Shown here: positions 1 to 8,150 of the stretch, piece by piece
Layout: the number at the start of each line of letters is the position of its first letter
How positions within the stretch are numbered: position 1 is the stretch's first letter
Assembly: GCA_002344785.1 (NCBI GenBank)
Contig: DDUL01000065.1
Location: 1-64,000, forward strand
Length of the DNA: 64,000 nucleotides
Direction: 5' to 3'
Source: Bdellovibrionaceae bacterium UBA2339
Lineage (GTDB): Bacteria; Bdellovibrionota; Bdellovibrionia; Bdellovibrionales; JAMPXM01
Notes under the pieces: model-generated
Told to the model about the DNA's origin: nothing
Database searches by the model: none
The model's input: the letters and a program-made list of their open reading frames with translations, nothing else
Program-made: the position numbers and the translations under genes

Positions 1-13
1 GCTCTTCCGATCT
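1..13. other. Illumina adapter remnant at contig end
   Basis: The first 13 bases are identical to the 3' end shared by the standard Illumina TruSeq adapters. Real genomic sequence appears to begin at base 14, inside rplO. This is an assembly or trimming artefact, and it marks a true contig edge. Confidence 0.9.
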
Positions 14-313
14 GCCTGCCTTCTTCAAAGTTTCGGGCGTGACTTCCCCCGAAAATTTCGAAATTGCCGAAAGGTTGATCACTTCAAATTCATTTCGGAA
101 GTCTTTGTTGTTGAATCCAAATTTGGGAGCGCGACGCATGAGAGGCGTTTGACCACCCTCAAAACCCCATCGAACCCGCCCACCAGTACGAGCCTTCTGA
201 CCCTTGTGGCCTTTTCCTGAAGTTCCGCCCAAGCCCGAACCGTCACCACGGCCGACTCGCTTGCGATAGCCCGTTGAGCCTTTTTTTGGTTTAAGTTGCG
301 ACAAAATCGACAT
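14..313 (-). CDS. rplO: 50S ribosomal protein L15 (partial, C-terminus missing)
   Basis: L15 binds 23S rRNA late in 50S assembly. The first 100 residues are present, starting MSILSQLKPK, with the Gly/Arg/Lys-rich L15 N-terminal segment (GRGDGSGLGGTSGKGHKGQK). The family usually has about 145 residues, so roughly the last third is lost at the contig edge. The reading frame stays open through the adapter, so an automatic gene call would end in a false Arg-Ser-Glu-Glu tail. It is the last gene of the spc operon here; secY would normally follow beyond the edge. Confidence 0.95.
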
Positions 314-324
314 GCCGTCCTCGC

Positions 325-510
325 TTACTTCACAACCTGGACATCAACCAGGTGCTGAACTTTCAAGATTTGACCCCGGTTCGCCGGGTGGTCAGCCACT
401 TCAACGGTCTGACCACGCTTTCGCAGGCCCAGACAGCGAACAGTTTCACGCTGAGTTTCTGTGCAACCAATCAAGCTACGCTTGAGTGTCACTTTAAACT
501 TTTTCGCCAT
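325..510 (-). CDS. rpmD: 50S ribosomal protein L30
   Basis: This 61-residue protein starts MAKKFKVTLKRSLIGC and contains the L30 core (TQRETVRCLGLRKRGQ), the normal bacterial length. It sits between rpsE and rplO as in most spc operons. The longer in-frame ORF reaching 636 overlaps rpsE, so the ATG at 510 is chosen; an AGAGAGG ribosome binding site lies a few bases upstream. Confidence 0.95.
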   Translation of the reverse strand: MAKKFKVTLKRSLIGCTETQRETVRCLGLRKRGQTVEVADHPANRGQILKVQHLVDVQVVK

Positions 511-545
511 ATGCATCATCCTCTCTTGGGCCTTACGCCCCCGCC

Positions 546-1028
546 TCACTCGGCACTCACGGCCTTCGTGCGCAGTTGAGCCAAGCCATCGAGCGTCGCT
601 CGCACCGCATTGCTGGCATTGCGAGTTCCTACACACTTGGTCAAAATGTCTTTAACACCCACAGATTCCAACACCGCACGAACTGCACCACCAGCGATCA
701 CACCTGTACCGGGTGCTGCAGGTCGCATCACAACTCGAGCGGCGCCAAATGTGCCAATCACTTCATGGCTAATCGTTCGTCCCTCAACGAGCGGAACATT
801 TCGAAACGACTTCTTCGCTCCGCGGCTCGCCTTACCGATCGCTTCCGGAACCTCTCCGGCCTTTCCTGTACCAAATCCAACTTCGCCAGATTTGTTACCG
901 ACGACCACAAGAGCTGAGAACGAAAAGCGCTTACCGCCTTTTACCACCTTCGCCACACGACGAATGGCCACAACTCGCTCTTCGAACTCCATCGAACCTT
1001 GCTGATGACTATGTTGGTTCTTTTCCAC
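546..1028 (-). CDS. rpsE: 30S ribosomal protein S5
   Basis: S5 (160 residues) takes part in decoding accuracy and mRNA helicase activity of the 30S subunit. The N-terminal double-stranded-RNA-binding-like domain (RVAKVVKGGKRFSFSALVVV) and the C-terminal S5 domain with the GTGVIAGG motif are both visible. The start is GTG at 1028 with AGGAG at ideal spacing; the roughly 12 residues ahead of MEFEERV are a short extension. It is flanked by rplR and rpmD in the canonical order. Confidence 0.96.
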   Translation of the reverse strand: MEKNQHSHQQGSMEFEERVVAIRRVAKVVKGGKRFSFSALVVVGNKSGEVGFGTGKAGEVPEAIGKASRGAKKSFRNVPLVEGRTISHEVIGTFGAARVVMRPAAPGTGVIAGGAVRAVLESVGVKDILTKCVGTRNASNAVRATLDGLAQLRTKAVSAE

Positions 1029-1041
1029 GCAATCTCCTCAA

Positions 1042-1413
1042 TCAGAACTCAAGGCCGCCGGCTCGCGCTGCATCAGCCAGAGCCTTAACTCGTCCATGGT
1101 AGAGATATCCATTTCGATCAAACACTACACTCTTAATATTTTTCGCCAGAGCCCGCTTCGCGATCTCTTTACCAATCGCCTCAGCTGCACCCTTGTTTGC
1201 GCCCTTTGCGCCATCTGTATCCAGAGTCGACGCCGACACAATGGTCTTACCATCTAAATCGTCGATCAACTGGGCATAGATGTGGCGAGCACTACGAAAC
1301 ACGCAAAGACGAGGGCGCTCATCAGAGCCATGCACGCGCTTACGGATCCGCAGCTTTTTCTTTTCTCGCGACACTGCTTTTGTAGCTGTGTGCTTTGTCG
1401 TTCGAATTCTCAC
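1042..1413 (-). CDS. rplR: 50S ribosomal protein L18
   Basis: L18 (123 residues) binds 5S rRNA and mediates its attachment to 23S rRNA. A basic N-terminus is followed by the family signature around RPRLCVFRSARHIYAQLIDD and the C-terminal FDRNGYLYHGRVKALADAAR segment. The start is GTG with an AGGTGAG Shine-Dalgarno sequence. Spacing to rplF and rpsE is about 13 nt, consistent with one transcript. Confidence 0.96.
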   Translation of the reverse strand: MRIRTTKHTATKAVSREKKKLRIRKRVHGSDERPRLCVFRSARHIYAQLIDDLDGKTIVSASTLDTDGAKGANKGAAEAIGKEIAKRALAKNIKSVVFDRNGYLYHGRVKALADAARAGGLEF

Positions 1414-1426
1414 AACTCACCTCACC

Positions 1427-1969
1427 TTATTTACCAGCCGACTTACCCTCTTTACGGCGCAATTTTTCATCCGAATACTTCACGCCCTTGCCGAGGTAAG
1501 GTTCCGGAGGACGGAAGCCGCGGATCTTGGCTGCAACTTGGCCCACCAACTCCTTGCTCGCTCCTGTCACCGAAATATTTGTTTGCTTCTCAACTTTGAT
1601 TTCAATTCCTTCAGGGATCTCGAAGTGGATCGGGTGGCTGTAGCCCAAGGACAACTCCAGCTTTTTACCCGATACAGCGGCTCGATAACCGACGCCAACC
1701 AATTCAAGATTGCGAGTGAAGCCCTGAGACACTCCAGTCATCGCGTTCTGAATCAGTGCGCGATAGAGTCCATGCAATGCTCGAACAGGCGAATCATCAC
1801 TCTTTCGAGTTACCACAACCTGGTTGTTCTCAATTTTCGCCGAAATCTCAGGTCGCATTGCAACCTTAAGTGTCGACTTCGGTCCTTTGACCACAACTTC
1901 GTTCGACGGCGTCACAGAAACCTGCACGCCATTCGCAATTGTGACCGGATTCTTACCTACGCGTGACAT
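1427..1969 (-). CDS. rplF: 50S ribosomal protein L6
   Basis: L6 (180 residues) lies near the factor-binding centre of the 50S subunit. Two L6 repeats are visible, with the start MSRVGKNPV and the C-terminal signature PEPYLGKGVKYSDEKLRRKEGKSAGK cut to its core GKGVKY. Length is normal. An ATG at 1969 follows GAAGGTG. A 51-nt gap separates it from the upstream rpsH. Confidence 0.96.
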   Translation of the reverse strand: MSRVGKNPVTIANGVQVSVTPSNEVVVKGPKSTLKVAMRPEISAKIENNQVVVTRKSDDSPVRALHGLYRALIQNAMTGVSQGFTRNLELVGVGYRAAVSGKKLELSLGYSHPIHFEIPEGIEIKVEKQTNISVTGASKELVGQVAAKIRGFRPPEPYLGKGVKYSDEKLRRKEGKSAGK

Positions 1970-2020
1970 ACTTCACCTTCACAATCTCCACCCAGCAATC
2001 TGGCTTAGTGGAGGAACAAG

Positions 2021-2410
2021 TTACCAAACTGTGCAAATCAGCTCGCCACCCAATCGCTCTTGAGTTGCCTTCGAGCCGCTCATCATTCCACGGCTCGTGC
2101 TGAGAACCGAAATTCCAAAGCCCGAACGAACATTCGGAATCGAGTCACAAGTCACATAGAGACGGCGTCCAGGGCGGCTGGCGCGGCTCACGTTCGTGAT
2201 CGCCGGGCGGCCATCTTCGAGATAACGAAGATAGACGCGCATCATCCCCTGCTTCCCATCTTTCACAACTTTGAAATCACGAATGTAGCCCGTCTCTTTG
2301 AGCACGTTGGCGATCCCCGCGCGCACTTTAGACGCCGGAACGTCGACCTTCTCGTGACGAGCCGAACCTGCATTGCGAATTCGTGTCAGAAACTCACCGA
2401 TTGTATCCAT
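2021..2410 (-). CDS. rpsH: 30S ribosomal protein S8
   Basis: S8 (129 residues) is a primary binder of the 16S central domain and, in enterobacteria, represses the spc operon. The start MDTIGEFLTRIRNA and the C-terminal S8 signature (TSRGMMSGSKA, GGELICTVW) are clear. The 80-nt gap upstream, where rpsN (S14) normally sits between rplE and rpsH, contains no S14 sequence. The ATG follows GGAGAG. Confidence 0.96.
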   Translation of the reverse strand: MDTIGEFLTRIRNAGSARHEKVDVPASKVRAGIANVLKETGYIRDFKVVKDGKQGMMRVYLRYLEDGRPAITNVSRASRPGRRLYVTCDSIPNVRSGFGISVLSTSRGMMSGSKATQERLGGELICTVW

Positions 2411-2490
2411 CTTCTCTCCAAATCTTTCTCAAACTCGATGTGCTCACTCGCGGAGACCTAGGTTAAGTCCCAGGCCACCCCGAACGACGC

Positions 2491-3069
2491 TCACTTACGG
2501 AACGGAAAGCCCATTGCTTCCAAGAGCGCCTTACCGGTCGCATCGTCTTTTGCCGAAGTACAAATTGTGATGTTCATGCCGCGAACTTTATCGACGCGAT
2601 CATAATTGATTTCGGGAAACACGATTTGTTCCTTGAGACCGAGGTTGTAATTACCTCGACCATCAAAGCCCTTGGGCGGCAAACCGCGAAAGTCTCGTAC
2701 GCGAGGCAAAGCCAAGTTCACGAGGCGATCATAAAATGCCCACATGCGGTCTCGACGCAAAGTAACTCGAGCTCCAATCGGCATGCCTTCGCGAAGCTTG
2801 AAGTTCGAAATCGCCTTCTTGGCCTTGGTGATGACAGCCTTCTGGCCCGCAATCGCCGTCAACTCATCAGCAGCCTGAGTCACAAGCTTCGGGTTCTGAG
2901 TCGCGTCACCCAAGCAGACGTTGATGACGATTTTTTCGAGTCGCGGAACCCGCATTGCACTCTTCGCATTCAGTTGCTTCATCAGCGAAGGCACGACTTC
3001 TCCGTGATACTTCACTTGAGCACGATTGCGGTTTGCTTTTGTTGTCTTTGTCGCCACGGCCAACCTCAC
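2491..3069 (-). CDS. rplE: 50S ribosomal protein L5
   Basis: L5 (192 residues) binds 5S rRNA and contacts P-site tRNA. The signature LEKIVINVCLGDA and the RDFRGLPPKGFDGRGNYNLG segment are present. The GTG start overlaps the rplN stop by four bases (GTGA), so translation is probably coupled. The N-terminus is about 12 residues longer than usual; a second in-frame GTG five codons in is an alternative. Normally rplX (L24) lies between rplN and rplE. Here the overlap leaves no room for it. Confidence 0.96.
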   Translation of the reverse strand: MRLAVATKTTKANRNRAQVKYHGEVVPSLMKQLNAKSAMRVPRLEKIVINVCLGDATQNPKLVTQAADELTAIAGQKAVITKAKKAISNFKLREGMPIGARVTLRRDRMWAFYDRLVNLALPRVRDFRGLPPKGFDGRGNYNLGLKEQIVFPEINYDRVDKVRGMNITICTSAKDDATGKALLEAMGFPFRK

Positions 3070-3434
3070 AATACTTCTGGAGCCAACGAAACAATCTTCA
3101 CAAATTGCTTCGCACGGAGCTCACGAGCGACTGGACCGAAAATCCGCGTTCCAATCGGTTCTTTTTGGTTGTTAATCAAAACCGCCGAGTTGTCGTCAAA
3201 ACGAATGAATGTGCCATCTGGACGACGAACTGCACGGCTGGTTCGGACGATGACAGCCTTTGCCACGTCGCCCTTCTTAACTTTGGAATTCGGCATTGCT
3301 TCCTTAATCGAAACAACAATCACGTCTCCCACCGAAGCGTATCGGCGATGTGATCCACCTAAAACCTTGATACACATGACTTCCCGGGCGCCCGAGTTAT
3401 CGGCGACCTTCAGTCGGCTCTGCATCTGAATCAT
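3066..3434 (-). CDS. rplN: 50S ribosomal protein L14
   Basis: L14 (122 residues) lies at the subunit interface. The start MIQMQSRLKVADNSGA and the C-terminal FGPVARELR segment are typical. ATG at 3434 overlaps the rpsQ stop (ATGA), and its own stop overlaps the rplE start (GTGA), so three genes are chained by four-base overlaps. Confidence 0.96.
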   Translation of the reverse strand: MIQMQSRLKVADNSGAREVMCIKVLGGSHRRYASVGDVIVVSIKEAMPNSKVKKGDVAKAVIVRTSRAVRRPDGTFIRFDDNSAVLINNQKEPIGTRIFGPVARELRAKQFVKIVSLAPEVL

Positions 3435-3757
3435 ACATCCACCCCAACTGTCTTGCCGGCCTTCTTGAGCACTGCCGCGAGCTTCCAACGCTTCGTTTTG
3501 CTCAGCGGTCGCGTGTGAATGATCCGAACAATGTCACCCATCTTAGCTTCGCTCTTTTCGTCATGAGCCTTGAAGGTCGACGTACGACGAACGAACTTTC
3601 CATATTTTTCGTGACGAACCATTCGGAAGATTCGCACTGTAATCGTCTTCTGCATTTTATCGCTCACAACTTCGCCAATCATTTCAATCTGACGGCCGCG
3701 AGCTGAAGAGCTTGTTTCACTGCCTGAAGACTTTGCTGCAGTTTTTTTCGTGTTCAT
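3431..3757 (-). CDS. rpsQ: 30S ribosomal protein S17
   Basis: S17 (108 residues) is a primary binder of the 16S 5' domain. The OB-fold core (GEVVSDKMQKTITVRI, RPLSKTKRWKL) is intact. It carries an N-terminal Ser/Lys-rich extension of about 25 residues compared with the usual 80-90 residue protein, which looks disordered. The stop overlaps the rplN start. Confidence 0.95.
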   Translation of the reverse strand: MNTKKTAAKSSGSETSSSARGRQIEMIGEVVSDKMQKTITVRIFRMVRHEKYGKFVRRTSTFKAHDEKSEAKMGDIVRIIHTRPLSKTKRWKLAAVLKKAGKTVGVDV

Positions 3758-3763
3758 AACCTA

Positions 3764-3967
3764 TCAACCTTTCGCCTGCTTACGAGCCTGTTGAGCAAGC
3801 GCGGTGTAAACCCGTGCGATGTCCTTACGGAGACCACGAATTGTCATCGTGTTGGCCAACTGGCCCATCGAGTTCTTCATGCGCGCCTCAAAGAGTTCCT
3901 TGCGGAGCTCGGCAGCCTTCTTCTTCAATTCTTTAGCCGGCAGGGCGGCAAATTCCGTAAATTGCAT
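3764..3967 (-). CDS. rpmC: 50S ribosomal protein L29
   Basis: L29 (67 residues) sits at the polypeptide exit and helps dock trigger factor and SRP. The signature MKNSMGQLANTMTIRGLRKDIAR is cut here to KNSMGQLANT. The ATG at 3967 is chosen because AGGAG lies seven bases upstream. The GTG at 3973 would overlap the rplP stop as GTGA, like rplE, but has almost no spacing to the Shine-Dalgarno sequence. Confidence 0.94.
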   Translation of the reverse strand: MQFTEFAALPAKELKKKAAELRKELFEARMKNSMGQLANTMTIRGLRKDIARVYTALAQQARKQAKG

Positions 3968-3969
3968 GC

Positions 3970-4380
3970 TCACTCTCCTCGAGCAAGAAAGCGCGTTTTC
4001 AATGGGAGCTTGTGGCTCGCCAATCGAAAGGCCTCTTCTGCCTGCTCTCGTGTCACACCGTTAATTTCGAAAATGACCTGCCCTGGGCGAACAACCGCCA
4101 CCCAAAACTCTGGGTTACCCTTACCGGAACCCATGCGGACTTCCGCTGGCTTCTTTGTAACCGGCTTATGGGGAAAAGCTCGTACCCATAGCTTTCCACC
4201 ACGCTTCACCGACCGGCTGATCGCAATTCGACCCGCCTCAATTTGGCGAGAAGTTAATGCGCAGTCCTCGGTTGCCTGAAGACCGAAGTCTCCGAAGGCC
4301 ACAAAGTTCGAGCGCGAAGCAAAGCCTTTGCGGCGGCCCTTATGTGTCTTCCGATACTTTGTACGCTTAGGACTTAGCAC
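3970..4380 (-). CDS. rplP: 50S ribosomal protein L16
   Basis: L16 (136 residues) organises the A-site region of the 50S subunit. The start MLSPKRTKYRKTHKGRRKG and the RMGSGKGNPEFWVAVVRPG signature are visible. GTG start; the gene overlaps the end of rpsC by 14 bases and has a GAGGCG ribosome binding site within rpsC. Confidence 0.96.
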   Translation of the reverse strand: MLSPKRTKYRKTHKGRRKGFASRSNFVAFGDFGLQATEDCALTSRQIEAGRIAISRSVKRGGKLWVRAFPHKPVTKKPAEVRMGSGKGNPEFWVAVVRPGQVIFEINGVTREQAEEAFRLASHKLPLKTRFLARGE

Positions 4381-5032
4381 GTGTCGCCTCCTCAGCTTCT
4401 CGCTGAGTCATGATGTCGCCTTTGTAGATCCAGCATTTAACGCCAATGATGCCGTATGCTGTGGTCGCCAAGGCTGTTCCGTAATCAATGTCAGCTCGCA
4501 ATGTGTGCAGCGGAACCGACTTCTCTGTGTACCACTCGGTGCGAGCGATCTCTGCTCCGTCGAGACGTCCCGCTACCTGAACCTTGATACCTCGTACGCC
4601 ACCACGAATCGCAGCCGCGATCGCCTTCTTGAGAGCTCGCCGCCAAGAGATCCGCTTCTCGAGCTGCTGGGCAATGTTCTCAGCAACGAGTGTTGCGTCG
4701 ATGTCTGGCTTACGCACTTCTTCGACATTCAAAAACACTTCGTTTGTCGTGAGCTTCTGAACATCAGCCTTCAGCTGGTCGATGCCTGCGCCTTTTTTGC
4801 CAATCACCACACCCGGACGAGCCGTGTGAATGATGATTTTGACTTTACGCATAGAGCGTTCCATCTCGATCTTCGCAACGCCCGCATGCTTCAGCTTGCT
4901 CTGAAGATACTTGCGAAGTTTGAAATCCTCGTGGAGGTTCTCAACGTAGGCCGGACCCTTCGCGTACCAGCGAGAATCCCAGGTTCGAATCACTCCAACT
5001 CGGAGTCCAATTGGATTTACCTTCTGACCCAT
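4367..5032 (-). CDS. rpsC: 30S ribosomal protein S3
   Basis: S3 (221 residues) lies at the mRNA entry tunnel and has helicase activity with S4 and S5. The start MGQKVNPIGLRVGVIRTWDS, the KH domain (ARPGVVIGKKGAGIDQLK) and the C-terminal domain (GRLDGAEIAR, YGTALATTAYGIIGVK) are all present. Start is ATG four bases after the rplV stop. Confidence 0.97.
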   Translation of the reverse strand: MGQKVNPIGLRVGVIRTWDSRWYAKGPAYVENLHEDFKLRKYLQSKLKHAGVAKIEMERSMRKVKIIIHTARPGVVIGKKGAGIDQLKADVQKLTTNEVFLNVEEVRKPDIDATLVAENIAQQLEKRISWRRALKKAIAAAIRGGVRGIKVQVAGRLDGAEIARTEWYTEKSVPLHTLRADIDYGTALATTAYGIIGVKCWIYKGDIMTQREAEEATRAKS

Positions 5033-5036
5033 CTAA

Positions 5037-5369
5037 TTACCTCTCATCCAATACAAGATTGAAGTGACTGCTCTTACGGCGAATCGGTGTCGCACGCCCC
5101 TGAGCACGCGGTCGAAAACGCATCAACGAAGGTCCCATGTCGACCGACAAGTGCTTGATGTACAAGCTGTCGATGTCGACAACTTTCTTTTGCTCAGCAT
5201 TTGCCACGGCAGACTCGATCAACTTTTTCAACATTGCAGCTGGCTTTTGCGGCATGAACGCCAGAAGGCGAAGCGCCTCATTGACGTTTTTGCCGCGGAC
5301 CAGATCCGCAACGATTCGAGCCTTTTGGCTGCCAACTCGTGCATTATTGAGAAATGCCTTTACTTCCAT
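5037..5369 (-). CDS. rplV: 50S ribosomal protein L22
   Basis: L22 (110 residues) lines the nascent-chain tunnel with its extended beta-hairpin (site of macrolide-resistance changes). The core ARVGSQKARIVADLVRGKNV and C-terminal hairpin GRATPIRRKSSHF are clear. The longer in-frame ORF to 5456 overlaps rpsS; ATG at 5369 after GAGAGG gives the normal length. Confidence 0.95.
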   Translation of the reverse strand: MEVKAFLNNARVGSQKARIVADLVRGKNVNEALRLLAFMPQKPAAMLKKLIESAVANAEQKKVVDIDSLYIKHLSVDMGPSLMRFRPRAQGRATPIRRKSSHFNLVLDER

Positions 5370-5379
5370 TGAAAGCCTC

Positions 5380-5667
5380 TCACTTCTTCGGTGCAGCAGC
5401 CGCTGCCTTTTTCTCGGCATGGCCAGAGAAGGTTCGGGTCGGTGCGAATTCACCAAACTTGTGCCCGATCATCTGCTCCGTCACGTAGACCGGTACAAAC
5501 TTTCGTCCGTTGTGAACGGCGAAAGTCAAACCAGCCGCCTCGGGCAAAATTGTCGAACGGCGGGACCAAGTCTTGATCACTTTTTTGTCGCCTTTTTCAA
5601 TAGCCACCGAAATCTTCTTTTCGAGGTGGTGATCGATAAAAGGACCTTTTTTAATTGAACGTGCCAC
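5380..5667 (-). CDS. rpsS: 30S ribosomal protein S19
   Basis: S19 (95 residues) lies in the 30S head. The start MARSIKKGPFIDHHL and the signature VYVTEQMIGHKFGEFAPTRTF are typical. It ends in an Ala/Lys-rich tail. GTG start with GGAGAG upstream; ten bases separate it from rplB. Confidence 0.96.
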   Translation of the reverse strand: MARSIKKGPFIDHHLEKKISVAIEKGDKKVIKTWSRRSTILPEAAGLTFAVHNGRKFVPVYVTEQMIGHKFGEFAPTRTFSGHAEKKAAAAAPKK

Positions 5668-5677
5668 AGCGCTCTCC

Positions 5678-6496
5678 TTACTTACGACGCTTCACGATCA
5701 TCTTGTCGGTGCGCTTGTTGTTTCTAGTTTTATAGCCTTTGCAAGGGACACCCCACGGAGTAACCGGATGATGACCCTTACCCACGCCTTCACCACCACC
5801 GAGTGGATGGTCAATCGGGTTCATCGCCATACCGCGAACACCCGGACGCTTGCCCTTCCAGCGATTGCGACCAGCCTTACCGATGCTGATGTTTTCGTTG
5901 TCCGTATTGCCCACTTGTCCAATTGACGCGAGACAAGTTGAAAGCACATTTCGAACTTCGCCACTCGGCAAACGAACTTGGCAGTACTGACCGAGTTTCG
6001 CGATCAAAGTCGCACCGACACCGGCACCTCGTGCCAATTGGGCGCCTTTGCCCGGTCGCAGTTCAACGTTATGCACCGTCGTGCCGGTCGGGATGTTACC
6101 CAAAGGCAATGCATTTCCAGGCTTAATATCGGCCGTCGGACTTGCGACGACAGTGTCGCCTACATTCAACCCAATCGGAGCCACGATATAAGCCTTAGCT
6201 CCATCCACATAGTGGAGAAGAGCGATTCGCGCCGTGCGATTTGGATCATATTCAATCGAGGCGACCTTCGCCGGCACTTCCATTTTCTGACGACGGAAGT
6301 CGACCAAACGATAACGTCGCTTATGACCACCGCCCTTATGGCGAATTGTGATCATACCGTGGTTGTTGCGAGCAGCCTTGCGGCGCAACGGCGCCGTCAA
6401 GGAGCGCTCGGGAGTCGACTTCGTAATTTCTGAGAAGTCGTATCCCGTCTTCTGACGTAGTCCCGGACTTCGCGGGCGGAAAACTTTGATTCCCAT
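5678..6496 (-). CDS. rplB: 50S ribosomal protein L2
   Basis: L2 (272 residues) is needed for peptidyl-transferase activity and subunit joining. Both RNA-binding OB/SH3-like domains are seen, with the conserved GGRGGG-type loop as MAMNPIDHPLGGGEG and the invariant His within it. Normal length. It lies two bases after rplW. Confidence 0.97.
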   Translation of the reverse strand: MGIKVFRPRSPGLRQKTGYDFSEITKSTPERSLTAPLRRKAARNNHGMITIRHKGGGHKRRYRLVDFRRQKMEVPAKVASIEYDPNRTARIALLHYVDGAKAYIVAPIGLNVGDTVVASPTADIKPGNALPLGNIPTGTTVHNVELRPGKGAQLARGAGVGATLIAKLGQYCQVRLPSGEVRNVLSTCLASIGQVGNTDNENISIGKAGRNRWKGKRPGVRGMAMNPIDHPLGGGEGVGKGHHPVTPWGVPCKGYKTRNNKRTDKMIVKRRK

Positions 6497-6498
6497 GA

Positions 6499-6780
6499 TT
6501 ATGCCCCCTCGAAGATCGAAATCTTCTCGCCCGCTTTAAGTTTCACGAGGGCCTTTTTCCAAGGCTTCGGAGTACCCAAACGGATTGTTTTTCGGAAGTA
6601 CTTACCGCGAAGAATCAGAGTTCGAACGCTATCCACTTTGACATTGAAGGCACGCTCAACCGCAGCGCGAATTTCCGGCTTGGTGGCCTTCAAATCGACT
6701 TCGAAAGCGTATGTGTTGCCTTCATCCGCATGAATCGCGTTTTTCTCTGAAATCAAAGGGCGCTTGATAATTTCAATCAT
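6499..6780 (-). CDS. rplW: 50S ribosomal protein L23
   Basis: L23 (93 residues) forms the docking site for trigger factor and SRP at the tunnel exit. The start MIEIIKRPLISEKNAIHAD and the KATKPEIRAAVERAFNVKV signature are visible. The ORF to 6843 overlaps rplD; ATG at 6780 follows the rplD stop by one base. Confidence 0.96.
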   Translation of the reverse strand: MIEIIKRPLISEKNAIHADEGNTYAFEVDLKATKPEIRAAVERAFNVKVDSVRTLILRGKYFRKTIRLGTPKPWKKALVKLKAGEKISIFEGA

Positions 6781-6781
6781 T

Positions 6782-7408
6782 TTACGCCTCCACTCCGCAA
6801 CGCTGGACGATTTTTGCGATGGCCGCCTTGGTGATAATCGCATTGTCGTACTTCAAAAGGTCATACACATTGAGCCCTTCGACTCCGTAGTATCGCACCT
6901 TCTTCATGTTGCGAGTTGCTCGAGCCACGAGCTGGTCGCCAGCGGCATCCATCAACACTGTCTTTTCGACACCAAAGCTCTTCAGGCGCTTTGCCATCTC
7001 ACCCGTCTTACCTTCCGACTTGATCGCATCGACGACTGTCAGACGACCTTCCTTAACCAAATAAGAAAGCGCGCTCCGCAGGCCCGCCTGGCGAACCTTC
7101 TTCGGCAAGCTATAGGAGTAGTCACGAGGCTCCGGGCCGAACATGGTACCACCGCCAGGCATCAGCGGCGATCGGCTCGAGCCCTGACGAGCTCCGCCGG
7201 TACCTTTTTGCTTAAACGGCTTCTTACCACCACCCGACACAAGACCCTTCGTCTTGGTCATGGCTGTTCCCTGACGGCGGCAAGCCAACTGCCAGCGAAC
7301 AACAGTGTGGAGCAAATCCTTGCGAACTTCCTGGCCGAAGACAGCTTCAGGAAGCTCAACGTCTCCAACCTTCTTCTTTTCCCAATTCAGAATTGCAACT
7401 GACGGCAT
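6782..7408 (-). CDS. rplD: 50S ribosomal protein L4
   Basis: L4 (208 residues) reaches into the exit tunnel; in E. coli it also represses the S10 operon through the mRNA leader. The tunnel loop (GGKKPFKQKGTGGARQGSSRSP) is seen as KQKGTGGARQGSSRSP, and the C-terminal domain is complete. Start is ATG three bases after rplC, with GGAG in the rplC end. Confidence 0.96.
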   Translation of the reverse strand: MPSVAILNWEKKKVGDVELPEAVFGQEVRKDLLHTVVRWQLACRRQGTAMTKTKGLVSGGGKKPFKQKGTGGARQGSSRSPLMPGGGTMFGPEPRDYSYSLPKKVRQAGLRSALSYLVKEGRLTVVDAIKSEGKTGEMAKRLKSFGVEKTVLMDAAGDQLVARATRNMKKVRYYGVEGLNVYDLLKYDNAIITKAAIAKIVQRCGVEA

Positions 7409-7411
7409 GGC

Positions 7412-8098
7412 TTACTCCTTCACCAGTCGCACAAGCGTGTTACGTGCGCCAGGAACGGGACCCTTAACTAGGATCACGCTCTCATCAGCCAACACATCCA
7501 CGATCTGCACGTTCTTCACCGACACAGTTTCCGCACCAAGATGGCCAGGAAACTTCTTGCCCGGCATCACTCGACCCGGCCAAGTTCGGTTACCACTTGA
7601 GCCCGGCTGACGGTGGAACTTCGATCCGTGGGCAGCAGGACCACCCGCAAAGTTCCATCGACGAACTGAACCTTGAAATCCTTTACCCTTGGAAACGGCC
7701 GTGATTTTGACCGAATCGCCTTTTGCAAAGCTGTCGATCGAAACTCGTGCGCCAACCTTCAGGTCGCCAGCGAGATCTTGACGAATTTCGCGAACGAACC
7801 TCGCTCCATTTTCAAAACCTGCGCCCTTGAGATGACCTCGTTCAGCCTTCGAAGTGCGAACGGCTTTCTTCGGCTCACTAGCAATCTGAACAGCCGAGTA
7901 GCCGTCGTTTTCGACGGTCTTCACTTGCGACACAACCCAAGGTTCCATCTTCAGCACAGTGACGGGGATCATTTCGCCCGCATCACCGAAGACCGAAGTC
8001 ATTCCGACTTTTTTAAGAAACAGCCCCTGCAACTTGACGCCCACTGATCCTTCAGTCGGGTTGCCAGCGGTTGCTTGCTGTTCACCAGTCTCTGTCAT
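7412..8098 (-). CDS. rplC: 50S ribosomal protein L3
   Basis: L3 (228 residues) reaches the peptidyl-transferase centre. Conserved parts are LFLKKVGMTSVF, KGKGFQGSVRRWNF and the W-loop region GSSGNRTWPGRVMPGKK. About 20 residues precede the usual start; the ATG at 8098 is supported by AGGGGAG seven bases upstream, so the extension is probably translated. Confidence 0.96.
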   Translation of the reverse strand: MTETGEQQATAGNPTEGSVGVKLQGLFLKKVGMTSVFGDAGEMIPVTVLKMEPWVVSQVKTVENDGYSAVQIASEPKKAVRTSKAERGHLKGAGFENGARFVREIRQDLAGDLKVGARVSIDSFAKGDSVKITAVSKGKGFQGSVRRWNFAGGPAAHGSKFHRQPGSSGNRTWPGRVMPGKKFPGHLGAETVSVKNVQIVDVLADESVILVKGPVPGARNTLVRLVKE

Positions 8099-8150
8099 TG
8101 TTCTTCTCCCCTCGTGTTCCTATCGAGGACTTAGTTCCAAATCAAAACGA

